From contig CAIVQM010000021.1 of the NCBI GenBank assembly GCA_903908025.1, forward strand, positions 1 through 21,024: a DNA stretch of 21,024 nt, in the 5' to 3' direction. Origin of the DNA: an uncultured bacterium. GTDB lineage: Bacteria; Actinomycetota; Actinomycetes; S36-B12. Positions 14,719 through 21,024 of this stretch are shown here, in pieces (positions within the stretch are counted from its first letter, which is position 1; each line of letters opens with the position of its first letter). The notes under the pieces are model-generated. The model was not told where the DNA came from and did not search any database. It saw only the letters and a list, made by a program, of their open reading frames with translations. A program made the position numbers and the translations under genes.

Positions 14719-15501
14719 ATGGCTCAGATGCGCTGCGACTTCTTCTCCGAGACCCTCGGCCTGTCCACCTCGATGACGGTCATCCTGCCGCAGGCGACGA
14801 CGCGTCAGATCGGCATGACCGGAGGGGACCGCGCCGGCACGCCCGTCCTGTACCTGCTGCACGGACTGAGTGACGACGACACCATCTGGTCGCGGCGCAC
14901 GTCCATCGAGCGGTACGCGGCCCCCCTCGGTCTCGCCGTGGTCATGCCCCAGGTCCACCAGAGCTTCTACAGCGACGAGGTGCATGGCCTGCCCTTCTGG
15001 ACCTTCCTCACCGAGGAGTTGCCCACGCTGGTAAGTCAGTTCTTCAACGTCTCGACGCGTCGCGAGGACACGTTCGTCGCAGGCCTTTCGATGGGCGGAT
15101 ATGGCGCGATGAAGTGGGCGTTGCGCGAGCCGTGGCGCTTCGGGGCTGCCGCCTCCCTGTCGGGTGCCGTTGCGCTGAGCCACCCGAGCGAGCAGGCCGA
15201 GCGCAACGATCCGCAGTTCGCCGCGCTGATGCAACGGGTCTTCGGCGACCAGCCCACGGACGGAACGCCCGACGATGTGCTGCACCTCATGAGTCGGGCT
15301 GATCCGGCGAACCTGCCACCTCTCTATGTGGCTTGCGGCACTGATGATTTCCTCTACCGGTCGAACCTGGCACTGATCGCAGCGGCTGCAGCGAACAACG
15401 TGCCGCTCACAACGCGGATTGGTCCGGGTGATCATGACTGGGAGTACTGGGACCAGCAGATCCAGGATGTTCTGGCCTGGCTGCCACGTCCCACGGGGTA
15501 G
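14719..15501 (+). CDS. Alpha/beta-hydrolase esterase (EstA/FrmB/antigen-85-like)
   Basis: This 260-residue putative esterase has PVLYLLHGLSDDDTIWSR with the oxyanion-hole HG, and the nucleophile elbow FVAGLSMGGYGAMKWAL with the catalytic Ser in GLSMGG. The acidic residue lies in YVACGTDDFLYRSN and the catalytic His in GPGDHDWEYW, near the C-terminus. It resembles tributyrin esterase (EstA) and S-formylglutathione hydrolase-like carboxylesterases. There is no signal peptide, so it is probably cytosolic and acts on small acyl esters. Expression is probably leaderless from TAGCCT at 14707. Its stop is followed by a strong hairpin shared with the convergent fasciclin gene. Confidence 0.88.
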   Translation: MAQMRCDFFSETLGLSTSMTVILPQATTRQIGMTGGDRAGTPVLYLLHGLSDDDTIWSRRTSIERYAAPLGLAVVMPQVHQSFYSDEVHGLPFWTFLTEELPTLVSQFFNVSTRREDTFVAGLSMGGYGAMKWALREPWRFGAAASLSGAVALSHPSEQAERNDPQFAALMQRVFGDQPTDGTPDDVLHLMSRADPANLPPLYVACGTDDFLYRSNLALIAAAAANNVPLTTRIGPGDHDWEYWDQQIQDVLAWLPRPTG

Positions 15502-15511
15502 TCGCAGTACA

Positions 15512-15555
15512 AGCAGCAGCGGTCCCCCAGCAAGCTGGAGGACCGCTGCCGTGCT
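15512..15555. terminator. Bidirectional hairpin terminator between esterase and fasciclin genes
   Basis: GCAGCGGTCC (15516-15525) pairs with GGACCGCTGC (15540-15549), and an inner CCAGC/GCTGG stem makes a nearly continuous helix. AGCA/TGCT outside can extend it past a two-base bulge. It lies between two convergent stops (15501 and 15569). There is no T-tract, which is common for actinobacterial terminators. Confidence 0.75.
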
Positions 15556-15566
15556 CGGGACGTGGA

Positions 15567-16208
15567 TCAGCCAGCAGCGATCGGCAGGAGAACGGCGTTG
15601 ATGCCGTGCGCGACCTGCTTGTTGCCCTTGTTGATATCGACCTGCGACAGGATGACGCGCGGGTTGGGGAGCTTCGGCGCGTAGTCGCCGAGGATGATCG
15701 CCGGCTTCTTGGTGACGGCGACGCGGATGACCTTGCCGGTCAGGGCGGTCTTCAGCTTCGCGCCATTGGCCTTGAGCGCGTCCCCGGACAGGATCGTCGC
15801 CCCCGGCACGACGTGGTAGAGCAGGACGGACTCGACGGTGTCGATGCCCAGGCCTGCAACTGCCGCAAACGCCGCAGCTTCCGTCGTGACCTTCTTGCCA
15901 CTGAGGGCGGAAGCCAGGTTGAGGAAGGCCTGATCGTTCGGGATGAATGCGGTCAATGCCGTGTTGCCGTCGGCCAGGACCTTGACTGCCGAGTCCGGCT
16001 TGGCGGCCAGGACGGCCTCCACGGCCTTGGTCACGATGTCGTAGTCCGCGTAGTCCATGTCGAACTTCGCCTGTCCGGCCTTCAGCACGGTGGCGAGCGA
16101 GGTGTTGCCGTCGGCGGCCTGGGCTGCAGGAGCCGAGACGAGGGCGGTAGCACCGACGAGGGCGGCCGCTCCGAGGGCCGCAGCCCGCTTGATGATTGAC
16201 ATGCGCAT
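15567..16208 (-). CDS. Secreted fasciclin (FAS1) domain protein, MPT70/MPT83-like
   Basis: This 213-residue exported protein has a signal peptide, MRMSIIKRAA followed by a hydrophobic Ala/Val core, with likely cleavage at AQA-AD near residue 32. One FAS1 domain follows with its two signature regions: TAFIPNDQAFLNLAS (H1) and SVLLYHVVPGATIL (the conserved Tyr-His), ending with GINAVLLPI. FAS1 proteins act outside the cell in adhesion. Start choice: AAGGAG (minus strand, 16215-16220) abuts ATG 16214 with zero spacing but stands six bases from ATG 16208, so 16208 is preferred. It is divergent from an ECF sigma/RskA pair and has the same GCATCC-N16-GAGAAG promoter as the sigma gene, as in the SigK/MPT70 regulon of M. 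tuberculosis. Confidence 0.93.
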   Translation of the reverse strand: MRMSIIKRAAALGAAALVGATALVSAPAAQAADGNTSLATVLKAGQAKFDMDYADYDIVTKAVEAVLAAKPDSAVKVLADGNTALTAFIPNDQAFLNLASALSGKKVTTEAAAFAAVAGLGIDTVESVLLYHVVPGATILSGDALKANGAKLKTALTGKVIRVAVTKKPAIILGDYAPKLPNPRVILSQVDINKGNKQVAHGINAVLLPIAAG

Positions 16209-16258
16209 TGCCATCTCCTTGTTCGAGTCCGTCCCGCCGGTCGGCGGATATGCCACTA

Positions 16259-16286
16259 CTTCTCGGCTGAGTGGCTCGACGGATGC
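16259..16286 (-). promoter_or_regulatory. Probable ECF sigma promoter for the fasciclin gene
   Basis: On the minus strand GCATCC (16286-16281), 16 bases, then GAGAAG (16264-16259), ending 51 nt before the ATG at 16208. Both hexamers and the spacer length are identical to those of the oppositely oriented promoter at 16330-16357. GCATCC resembles the CCATCC -35 element reported for mycobacterial SigK, with the same 16-17 nt spacing; the -10 differs. Confidence 0.7.
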
Positions 16287-16329
16287 AATCGCGTCGAATA
16301 TTCTTCAAATTCTTTTCCGGAGCCCATCT

Positions 16330-16357
16330 GCATCCAAAGGGGAGGCTCGGGGAGAAG
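16330..16357 (+). promoter_or_regulatory. Probable autoregulatory ECF promoter for the sigma/anti-sigma operon
   Basis: GCATCC (16330-16335), 16 bases, then GAGAAG (16352-16357), ending 50 nt before the ATG at 16407. It is the mirrored twin of the fasciclin promoter. Identical boxes and spacer imply recognition by the same sigma factor, most simply the one encoded directly downstream. Confidence 0.7.
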
Positions 16358-16406
16358 AACGGGCAGTCACCGATCCGTCCAGCCGCGGGTCCCGGAAGGA
16401 GGGCCG

Positions 16407-17027
16407 ATGTCGCATACTGAGCCCGACTCCCCACCCGGGGGAGTGCGGTCCGCCGGATTCACCTTGGAGCTGCGCGTGCGTGATGAAGCCGATGCCGCCA
16501 TTGCGGCACGCTTCCAGACGGGCGACGACAGCGCCCTGGCCGAGGCCTACCAGCGCTGGTCGCCGCTGGTCTACACCTCCGCCCTGCGGTCGACCGGCAA
16601 CTCCGCCGATGCCGCTGACGTGACCCAATCCGTGTTCGTCAGCGCCTGGCGTGGCCGGCACGGATTCGACCCTGCCAAAGGCTCCCTCCCCGGCTGGCTC
16701 ATGACGATCACGCGTCGCCGCATTGCCGACCACTGGGAGGAACGCTCGCGTGACTCCCGTCGCGTGTCGGCAGTAGCCGCGACAGTGGCCGAGGAGGCCT
16801 CCGCCCCTTCAGCCGATGCGGCCGTCGATCGGGTCCTGCTGGCCGACGAGCTCGAACGGCTCGGCCAGCCGCAGCGCCGCATCATTGAACTTGCCTTCTA
16901 CCAGGACCTGACCCACGGCCAGATCGCCAGCCTGCTGGATCTGCCGCTCGGCACCGTCAAGAGCCACATTCGCCGGTCCCTCGATCGGCTTCGCACGAGA
17001 TTGGAGGTGGACCGTGTTGCACTGTGA
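16407..17027 (+). CDS. ECF RNA polymerase sigma factor, SigK-like
   Basis: This 206-residue sigma-70 family factor of the ECF type has region 2 over roughly residues 30-100 (ALAEAYQRWSPLVYTSALRS, then DVTQSVFVSAWRGR, the -10 recognition helix). Region 4 lies at about 140-200 (LGQPQRRIIELAFYQDLTHG, then IASLLDLPLGTVKSHIRRS, the -35 recognition helix-turn-helix). ATG 16407 has an excellent ribosome binding site (AAGGAGG at 16395-16401). It overlaps the RskA-like gene by 14 nt, which couples the sigma factor to its inhibitor. The divergent fasciclin gene and the duplicated promoter identify its likely regulon. SigK is assigned by context and RskA pairing, not by a diagnostic residue. Confidence 0.93.
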   Translation: MSHTEPDSPPGGVRSAGFTLELRVRDEADAAIAARFQTGDDSALAEAYQRWSPLVYTSALRSTGNSADAADVTQSVFVSAWRGRHGFDPAKGSLPGWLMTITRRRIADHWEERSRDSRRVSAVAATVAEEASAPSADAAVDRVLLADELERLGQPQRRIIELAFYQDLTHGQIASLLDLPLGTVKSHIRRSLDRLRTRLEVDRVAL

Positions 17028-17712
17028 TGACGATGACCTGGCGGTGATCGCGCTTGGGGAGCCCGCAGGCGCTGCCGACGAGACACATCTGCGCGACTGC
17101 GCACGCTGTCGCGCCCACCTCGAGCAGCTCGCTGCCGTCGTCGCCTCGGGCCGCGCCCTCACGGACTCCGACCACCCGGTAGCACCGCCGGCGGCGGTGT
17201 GGGCATCAATCGCCGCGGAGCTCGCCACAGACGAGCTGGCCACTGTCACCCCGATCACGTCTGCGCGCCGGTCCGGTCGCTCCCGCCTCTTGCTGGTGGC
17301 GGCGGCAGCGGCGGCCATTGGTGTGCTGGCCGGTGGTGCCATCGTTGGCGGACTCCTCGGAGACCGTGGCGCACCTGAACTCGTCGCCGAGGCGGCGCTC
17401 AAGCCGGTTGACGACTCGGGCTTTTCCGGCCAAGCCACGATCGAACGCGACTCAAACGGGAACGTGCTGACCGTGAGCATCCCCGATCTGCCGCTCGTGG
17501 CCGACGGCTACTACGAGGTATGGATGGCGACTGCCGATACTTCGACGATGGTCGCGATCGGAACACTAAATCCCGGTCACGTCGGACACTTCGCCCTGCC
17601 GGACGGCATGGACGTCAATGCCTTCCCCGTCGTCGATGTCTCCGTCGAGCACTTCGACGGCAACAGCGGGCACAGCGTCACCAGTGTGGTGCGGGGCCAG
17701 CTGCCGGTGTGA
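17014..17712 (+). CDS. Anti-sigma factor, RskA-like membrane protein
   Basis: This 232-residue protein has an N-terminal anti-sigma domain with a zinc-type motif, HLRDCARC (His25-x3-Cys29-x2-Cys32). A linker and one membrane helix follow at about residues 90-113 (LLLVAAAAAAIGVLAGGAIV). The extracytoplasmic RskA C-terminal domain includes LTVSIPDLPLVADGYYEVWM and a final VRGQLPV. It would hold the SigK-like factor at the membrane until regulated proteolysis releases it. GTG 17014 is preceded by GGAGG (17003-17007) at six bases and overlaps the sigma gene by 14 nt. Its stop lies four bases from the convergent HD-GYP stop. Confidence 0.92.
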   Translation: MLHCDDDDLAVIALGEPAGAADETHLRDCARCRAHLEQLAAVVASGRALTDSDHPVAPPAAVWASIAAELATDELATVTPITSARRSGRSRLLLVAAAAAAIGVLAGGAIVGGLLGDRGAPELVAEAALKPVDDSGFSGQATIERDSNGNVLTVSIPDLPLVADGYYEVWMATADTSTMVAIGTLNPGHVGHFALPDGMDVNAFPVVDVSVEHFDGNSGHSVTSVVRGQLPV

Positions 17713-17716
17713 CGTC

Positions 17717-18829
17717 TCAGACGTGCTCGGGATGCTTCGCGAGGACGTCTTCCACTTCTGTTCGGGCCGCCTTCATCGCGTCGACGCAAAGCGGATCTAG
17801 CTTTCCGATCTCCACCATCCGATCGAGTTCGGCGAAGGCCTCCGCCACCGTCCACTCCCGCTTGTAGGGCCGGTGGCTGGTGAGCGCGTCGAAGACATCG
17901 GCCACCGCCACGATCCGCGACTCGAGCGGGATGTCCTCGCCCTTGAGGCCGGACGGGTATCCACTGCCGTCCATCGCCTCATGGTGGAACTCGACGATGT
18001 TGCGCAGCACCTCGTCGTCGGGGAGGTTGTCGATGTGCAGGTCGGCCGTGATCATGTCGATCATCTCGCGACCGCGAGTTGTGTGGGTCTTCATGATCTC
18101 CCACTCTTCGGCATCGAGCTTTCCCGGCTTGAGCAGGATGCGATCAGGAATGGCGATCTTGCCTATGTCGTGAAGGGGTGAGTAGAGGAATATGTGCTCG
18201 ACGAACTCATCCTCGAGGTCGAGAACGTGGGTCAGTTCCTTGGTGATGAGACGCGCGTAGCGCGCGATGCGCTGCAGGTGCGCACCCGTCTCGAGGTCGC
18301 GGAACTCCGCGAAGTCACGCGCGATGCTGACGGTGCCGACGATCGAACGGATGGCCATCAATTCATTCGCGATCGCCATCGTGATCAGGTTCGCGTTCAG
18401 GACCAGTTCGCGCTGCAACTGGGGCGTGAACGTGTCGGTCTTGCGGGAGTCGAAGAACATGAAGCCGAGGAAATCGCCCTGGTAGTACATCGGCACGGTG
18501 AAGGACGACTCATACCCCTCATTGAGAACGTATTCCGAGTGAACGGTGGTCGGCTTGAGGAGGTCCTGGATCCCGGTCAGATGCCGCAACTGCTTCTCGC
18601 GGGCCAGATGGCTCAGCGACCCGCTGTCACTGAGCTTGAATTGGTGAGAGCGCAGGACCTCGCCATTGCGGGTGGAGTTGATGAAGGTCTTGAGCAGGTC
18701 GTCCGAGGCGTCGTACAGCGCACACGCAATCCGCTCGACATCCGGCGCGATCTCCAGCAGCTGATCATGCAGCGCCTGCAGCCGCTCGCTCAGGTTGCGG
18801 TAGGACACCACATTGATATCGAGTTCCAT
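17717..18829 (-). CDS. GAF-HD-GYP protein, probable cyclic-di-GMP phosphodiesterase
   Basis: This 370-residue cytosolic signalling protein has an N-terminal GAF-like sensor domain at about residues 20-165 (ending SSFTVPMYYQGDFLGFMFFD, then LVLNANLITMAI). An HD-GYP domain follows at about 170-355: LETGAHLQRIARYARLI, YSPLHDIGKIAIPD with the metal-binding HD, HHEAMDGSGYPSG with the GYP triad, and IVAVADVFDALTSHRPYK. These residues are those of active HD-GYP enzymes that hydrolyse c-di-GMP. The GAF ligand is unknown. ATG 18829 has GGAG about nine bases upstream. It lies 80 bp downstream of the SQR operon on the same strand and could be read through from it; no clear terminator or promoter is visible in the gap. 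Confidence 0.93.
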   Translation of the reverse strand: MELDINVVSYRNLSERLQALHDQLLEIAPDVERIACALYDASDDLLKTFINSTRNGEVLRSHQFKLSDSGSLSHLAREKQLRHLTGIQDLLKPTTVHSEYVLNEGYESSFTVPMYYQGDFLGFMFFDSRKTDTFTPQLQRELVLNANLITMAIANELMAIRSIVGTVSIARDFAEFRDLETGAHLQRIARYARLITKELTHVLDLEDEFVEHIFLYSPLHDIGKIAIPDRILLKPGKLDAEEWEIMKTHTTRGREMIDMITADLHIDNLPDDEVLRNIVEFHHEAMDGSGYPSGLKGEDIPLESRIVAVADVFDALTSHRPYKREWTVAEAFAELDRMVEIGKLDPLCVDAMKAARTEVEDVLAKHPEHV

Positions 18830-18909
18830 TCAGTTACTCCAAGGGGTCCGCGTGAGCATCCCACACGACCCTCGGGCGCCGACACTGGCATGGCTCCGAG
18901 CGCCTCGAC

Positions 18910-19053
18910 CTAGTGATGACCCTTGGTCACCATCATGATCATCTTCAGATTCAGGATCGCGAACCGCCAGGCTTGAATGAGGACGTTCCGTCGCGCACGC
19001 ACTTCACTCTCGGTGGGAACCCGGGCATCCGGGAAGGTCGTGATGTTGCTCAT
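18910..19053 (-). CDS. Small 47-residue protein in the sulfide oxidoreductase operon
   Basis: This short frame starts at ATG 19053, 14 nt after the SQR-like stop, with GGAG four bases upstream, and ends in TAG at 18910-18912. It reads MSNITTFPDARVPTESEVRA, a polar start. The second half (RNVLIQAWRFAILNLKMIMM, then VTKGHH) is a basic amphipathic or membrane-associating helix. I do not recognise a family. Its position, same strand, tight spacing and ribosome binding site make it a credible gene that automated callers may omit for size. A role as a membrane or quinone-site accessory to the flavoprotein is speculation. Confidence 0.6.
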   Translation of the reverse strand: MSNITTFPDARVPTESEVRARRNVLIQAWRFAILNLKMIMMVTKGHH

Positions 19054-19067
19054 GATGCTCCGCTCGT

Positions 19068-20525
19068 CTATTCCGGGATGAGGTACCACAGGGGGCGGGC
19101 CTTGGCCTTGTAGATAAAGAGGTAGTGCAGCATCACCTTCATCCAGTGGGCACTGAGTCCGATCTCGCCGTATGTCTCCTTGGTGTCGCGCCCCAGTTCC
19201 CCGTATTTCTCCTTGTCGGGGATTATCGGAAAGACCGTCATCGCTGCGGCCTGTCCCGTGCGCCAGCCTTTGCCCGCCGAGGCGATGCAGGCGGCCCCCA
19301 TGTCGGCCATGGATGCGGAGTGGACCTTGCCTGCCGCACCGTTCTTGATGCGGCCGGCGATCGTCTGCGCAACGGCTCGCCCGATGACACCCGACGGCAT
19401 TCCCGTGCGTGGCGGTGCGGGGGCGATGACGGTGCCGTTCGGGCTGGTACGCGGGCGCGACATCTGGTGTGGGGGCGCGAAAGCAATGCCGGCAGCCCAG
19501 ACATTCTCGTATGCGACGGACTGGTAGGTCTTCGGCCAGTCACTCGCCTTCCACTCCTCGTACGGCTTCGGCGTGTAGTCGGCGTCGACCTTCATGAAGC
19601 CGCTCGGCGCGAACACCGTCGACGTCACGTCATTGCCGTCCTTGTCGAACGCCGCCATGTCTACTCCACGGAACGGCGGGAGCAGCATCGCGAAGTCGAA
19701 CGGCTGCTCACCCTTGGTGCCGTCGACCTGCTCATAGAACGCGACGCCGGGCTCGACCTTCTCGACATGCGCCGACATGATCGCCTTCACCCCACGCTCC
19801 TGGAACAGCGACTCGGTGAACATCTGACTGGGAATGATGTCGCCCTTGTGGCCGAAGTTCATGCCGTCCATGCCGAAGTCACCGAGCTGCGCCTCGTTCG
19901 TGATGTAGATGATCTCGGCCTTGTCCCGCACACCCTCTTTGACGAGTTCGTGCTCGACGTTGAACGTGTACTCGAATGCGGCTCCCTGGCAGGTGCACGT
20001 GCCGTGACCCATGCCGATGAGCAGCGTCTGATACTCACCGCCCTTGAGTCGGGCAATGACGTCCTCGAAGGCCTTCGAGGTCTCCGTCGCGTGCCCCGCC
20101 GTGCAGACCGACCACGTGTGCCCGTCCGGGCCGAGGCCAGGCGTCGCGCCGAAGTTCAGCTTCGGGCCCGTCGCGTTGATGAGGTAGTCGTACTCCAACT
20201 GCGCGACCTGACCTTCGCGTTCCGGGTCCGTGTAGCGCACGGTCACATGCGGCCGGGGGAGGTCGACGCTGCCCTCGCCGTGCAGTTCCACCGCCAGCGC
20301 CTGATGGAACTCGATGCCCTTGCGGCGGTAGATCGGAGCCAACGGGAAGGTCACCTGCTTGACCGTCATCTGGCCCACGCCGACCCAGATGTTCGAGGGG
20401 ATCCAGTTCCACTTCGAGTTGGGCGCCACGACGACGACCTCATGCTCCTTGCCGACCATGCGGCGCAGGTGCAGGGCGGCGGTATGCCCGGCGATGCCGG
20501 CGCCCAGAATGACGGTGCGTGCCAT
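19068..20525 (-). CDS. Sulfide:quinone oxidoreductase-family FAD flavoprotein
   Basis: This 485-residue flavoprotein has the FAD-binding motif VILGAGIAGHTAALHLRR at the N-terminus, WNWIPSNIWVGVGQM, and INATGPKLNFG. Cysteines occur at residue 141 (VCTAGHA) and at 177 and 179 (TCTCQGAA), with an SQR-like AMLLPPFRGVD segment. The C-terminus (HWMKVMLHYLFIYKAKARP) is hydrophobic and basic, as in monotopic SQR enzymes that oxidise sulfide to persulfide/polysulfide and pass electrons to quinone. Cys spacing differs from classical SQR types, so a related sulfur or thiol substrate is possible. ATG 20525 is fixed by the FAD motif three residues in; GGGGGT before it acts as ribosome binding site and is part of a CsoR/CstR-like operator. 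It lies 28 nt after the rhodanese fusion gene. Confidence 0.82.
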   Translation of the reverse strand: MARTVILGAGIAGHTAALHLRRMVGKEHEVVVVAPNSKWNWIPSNIWVGVGQMTVKQVTFPLAPIYRRKGIEFHQALAVELHGEGSVDLPRPHVTVRYTDPEREGQVAQLEYDYLINATGPKLNFGATPGLGPDGHTWSVCTAGHATETSKAFEDVIARLKGGEYQTLLIGMGHGTCTCQGAAFEYTFNVEHELVKEGVRDKAEIIYITNEAQLGDFGMDGMNFGHKGDIIPSQMFTESLFQERGVKAIMSAHVEKVEPGVAFYEQVDGTKGEQPFDFAMLLPPFRGVDMAAFDKDGNDVTSTVFAPSGFMKVDADYTPKPYEEWKASDWPKTYQSVAYENVWAAGIAFAPPHQMSRPRTSPNGTVIAPAPPRTGMPSGVIGRAVAQTIAGRIKNGAAGKVHSASMADMGAACIASAGKGWRTGQAAAMTVFPIIPDKEKYGELGRDTKETYGEIGLSAHWMKVMLHYLFIYKAKARPLWYLIPE

Positions 20526-20527
20526 TT

Positions 20528-20543
20528 ATACCCCCGGAGGTAT
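20528..20543. promoter_or_regulatory. CsoR/CstR-type operator palindrome before the SQR-like gene
   Basis: ATACCCCCGGAGGTAT is a 16-bp inverted repeat with seven of eight base pairs matching. It has the ATACC(C)n...(G)nGGTAT form of operators bound by CsoR-family repressors, including the persulfide sensor CstR. It starts two bases upstream of the SQR-like ATG and covers its ribosome binding site. The adjacent sulfide/persulfide genes favour CstR over copper-sensing CsoR. No such regulator gene is inside the window. Confidence 0.6.
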
Positions 20544-20553
20544 CGGTGTTTGC

Positions 20554-21024
20554 CTAACGATAGGTGGATGCGTCCCGTTGATGCGCGGCGAGTTCGTCCT
20601 CCGCGTAGGTCACGACGGGGTACTCCGCCCACCCGGCGCTGCCGTCCGGATGGACCGCTCGGAAGGTGAGCTCCCCACCGGCCAGGGTCCGGGCATCCGG
20701 CCAGCCACTCTGGGCGAGGATCCGCTGGGCCAGATAGGACCGGAAGCCCGATCGGCAGTAGACGTAGACCTGCGCGCCGGTGGGGACCTCCGCCAGCCGA
20801 GCACGGAGCTCCTTGTGCGGGATGAGAAGCGAGCCGGGGATTGCCCACTCGGCGTGCTCGAGCTCGCTGCGAACATCGAGCAGAACCGCGCCCTCGGGAA
20901 GTCCGGGCCACTCCTCGGCGTACCACAGGTCCACGTCGCCCCGAAGCAGGTTGCCGCCCACGAAGCCGGCCATGTTGACGGGGTCCTTGGCCGAGCCGTA
21001 GGGCGGGGCGTAGGCCAACTCCAG
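20554..21024 (-). CDS. CoA-disulfide/persulfide reductase C-terminus fused to rhodanese (partial)
   Basis: Only the last 156 residues are present; the frame is open at the right edge. It begins LELAYAPPYGSAKDPVNMAG, the characteristic end of the dimerisation domain of CoA-disulfide reductases. A rhodanese domain follows with VLLDVRSELEHAEWAIPGSL and the active-site loop VYCRSGFRSY, whose Cys carries the persulfide. This domain order is that of CoADR-RHD (CoA persulfide reductase) enzymes, which reduce CoA-disulfide or CoA-persulfide and release sulfide. The FAD and NAD(P)H domains should lie beyond base 21024. The TTG near 21018 is an internal codon, not a start. It precedes the SQR-like gene by 28 nt in the same operon. 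Confidence 0.88.
   Translation of the reverse strand: MELAYAPPYGSAKDPVNMAGFVGGNLLRGDVDLWYAEEWPGLPEGAVLLDVRSELEHAEWAIPGSLLIPHKELRARLAEVPTGAQVYVYCRSGFRSYLAQRILAQSGWPDARTLAGGELTFRAVHPDGSAGWAEYPVVTYAEDELAAHQRDASTYR

Noticed and set aside
14680..16434. 584-codon minus-strand open frame spanning the esterase, terminator and fasciclin genes
   Set aside because: It crosses a strong hairpin terminator and runs out of frame over the fasciclin gene; composition is Arg/Gly/His-rich with no motif.
20524..20530. TATAAA-like sequence read as a -10 box just before the SQR-like gene
   Set aside because: On the minus strand it overlaps the ATG, so transcription would begin inside the gene and lose the essential FAD motif start.
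19125..20669. 514-codon plus-strand open frame opposite the SQR-like gene
   Set aside because: Antisense shadow, rich in Arg/Val/His, no domain; the minus-strand flavoprotein is clear.

Overview
This is a high-GC, gene-dense window with all the hallmarks of an actinobacterium. It has GTG starts, several promoters of the TANNNT-N6/7-start-codon (leaderless) type, a SigK/RskA-like sigma/anti-sigma pair beside a fasciclin gene, a DosR-type box and a DUF559 gene. The genus cannot be named from the sequence. I see no rRNA, tRNA, CRISPR array, transposase or phage gene. No gene-free stretch exceeds about 220 bases.

Layout. 1-1003 (-) is the N-terminal two thirds of cydA (cytochrome bd oxidase), running off the left edge; its upstream region carries a DosR-like palindrome. 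1220-2143 (+) is a YedA-like exporter. It converges on a HisC/Pat-type aminotransferase (2165-3244, -), which diverges from a membrane-bound SpoIIE/PP2C phosphatase (3289-4815, +). A secreted clan-A glycoside hydrolase follows (4837-6093, +). Next comes a DUF559 (PD-(D/E)XK-like) gene (6165-7040, -) bracketed by two copies of a roughly 68-nt palindromic hairpin repeat, one of which supplies the stop codon of the gene.

7202-13465 looks like a small-molecule catabolic region. It holds a coupled SDR dehydrogenase and class III aminotransferase (-), a small membrane protein (+), and an FGGY sugar kinase (-) divergent from a DhnA/LsrF-like aldolase coupled to a Gfo/Idh/MocA dehydrogenase (+). 13462-14670 (-) is a pterin pair: a 4a-carbinolamine dehydratase and an atypical DHPS-like protein lacking the SRK motif. 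An esterase (14719-15501, +) diverges from it.

15567-17712 is a regulatory module: a secreted fasciclin protein (-) divergent from an ECF sigma factor and its RskA-like anti-sigma (+). The intergenic region holds two oppositely oriented copies of the same two-box promoter, GCATCC-N16-GAGAAG, each about 50 nt from its start codon. This argues that the sigma factor drives both itself and the fasciclin gene, as SigK does for MPT70/MPT83 in M. tuberculosis.

17717-21024 (-) holds a GAF/HD-GYP protein and a sulfide-metabolism operon: the C-terminal end of a CoA-disulfide (persulfide) reductase-rhodanese fusion, an SQR-type flavoprotein and a 47-aa small protein. A CsoR/CstR-type operator palindrome lies immediately before the SQR start codon.

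The most interesting items are the hairpin-flanked DUF559 cassette, the mirrored ECF promoter pair, the CstR-like operator in a persulfide operon, the atypical DHPS couplet, and the leaderless divergent promoters.
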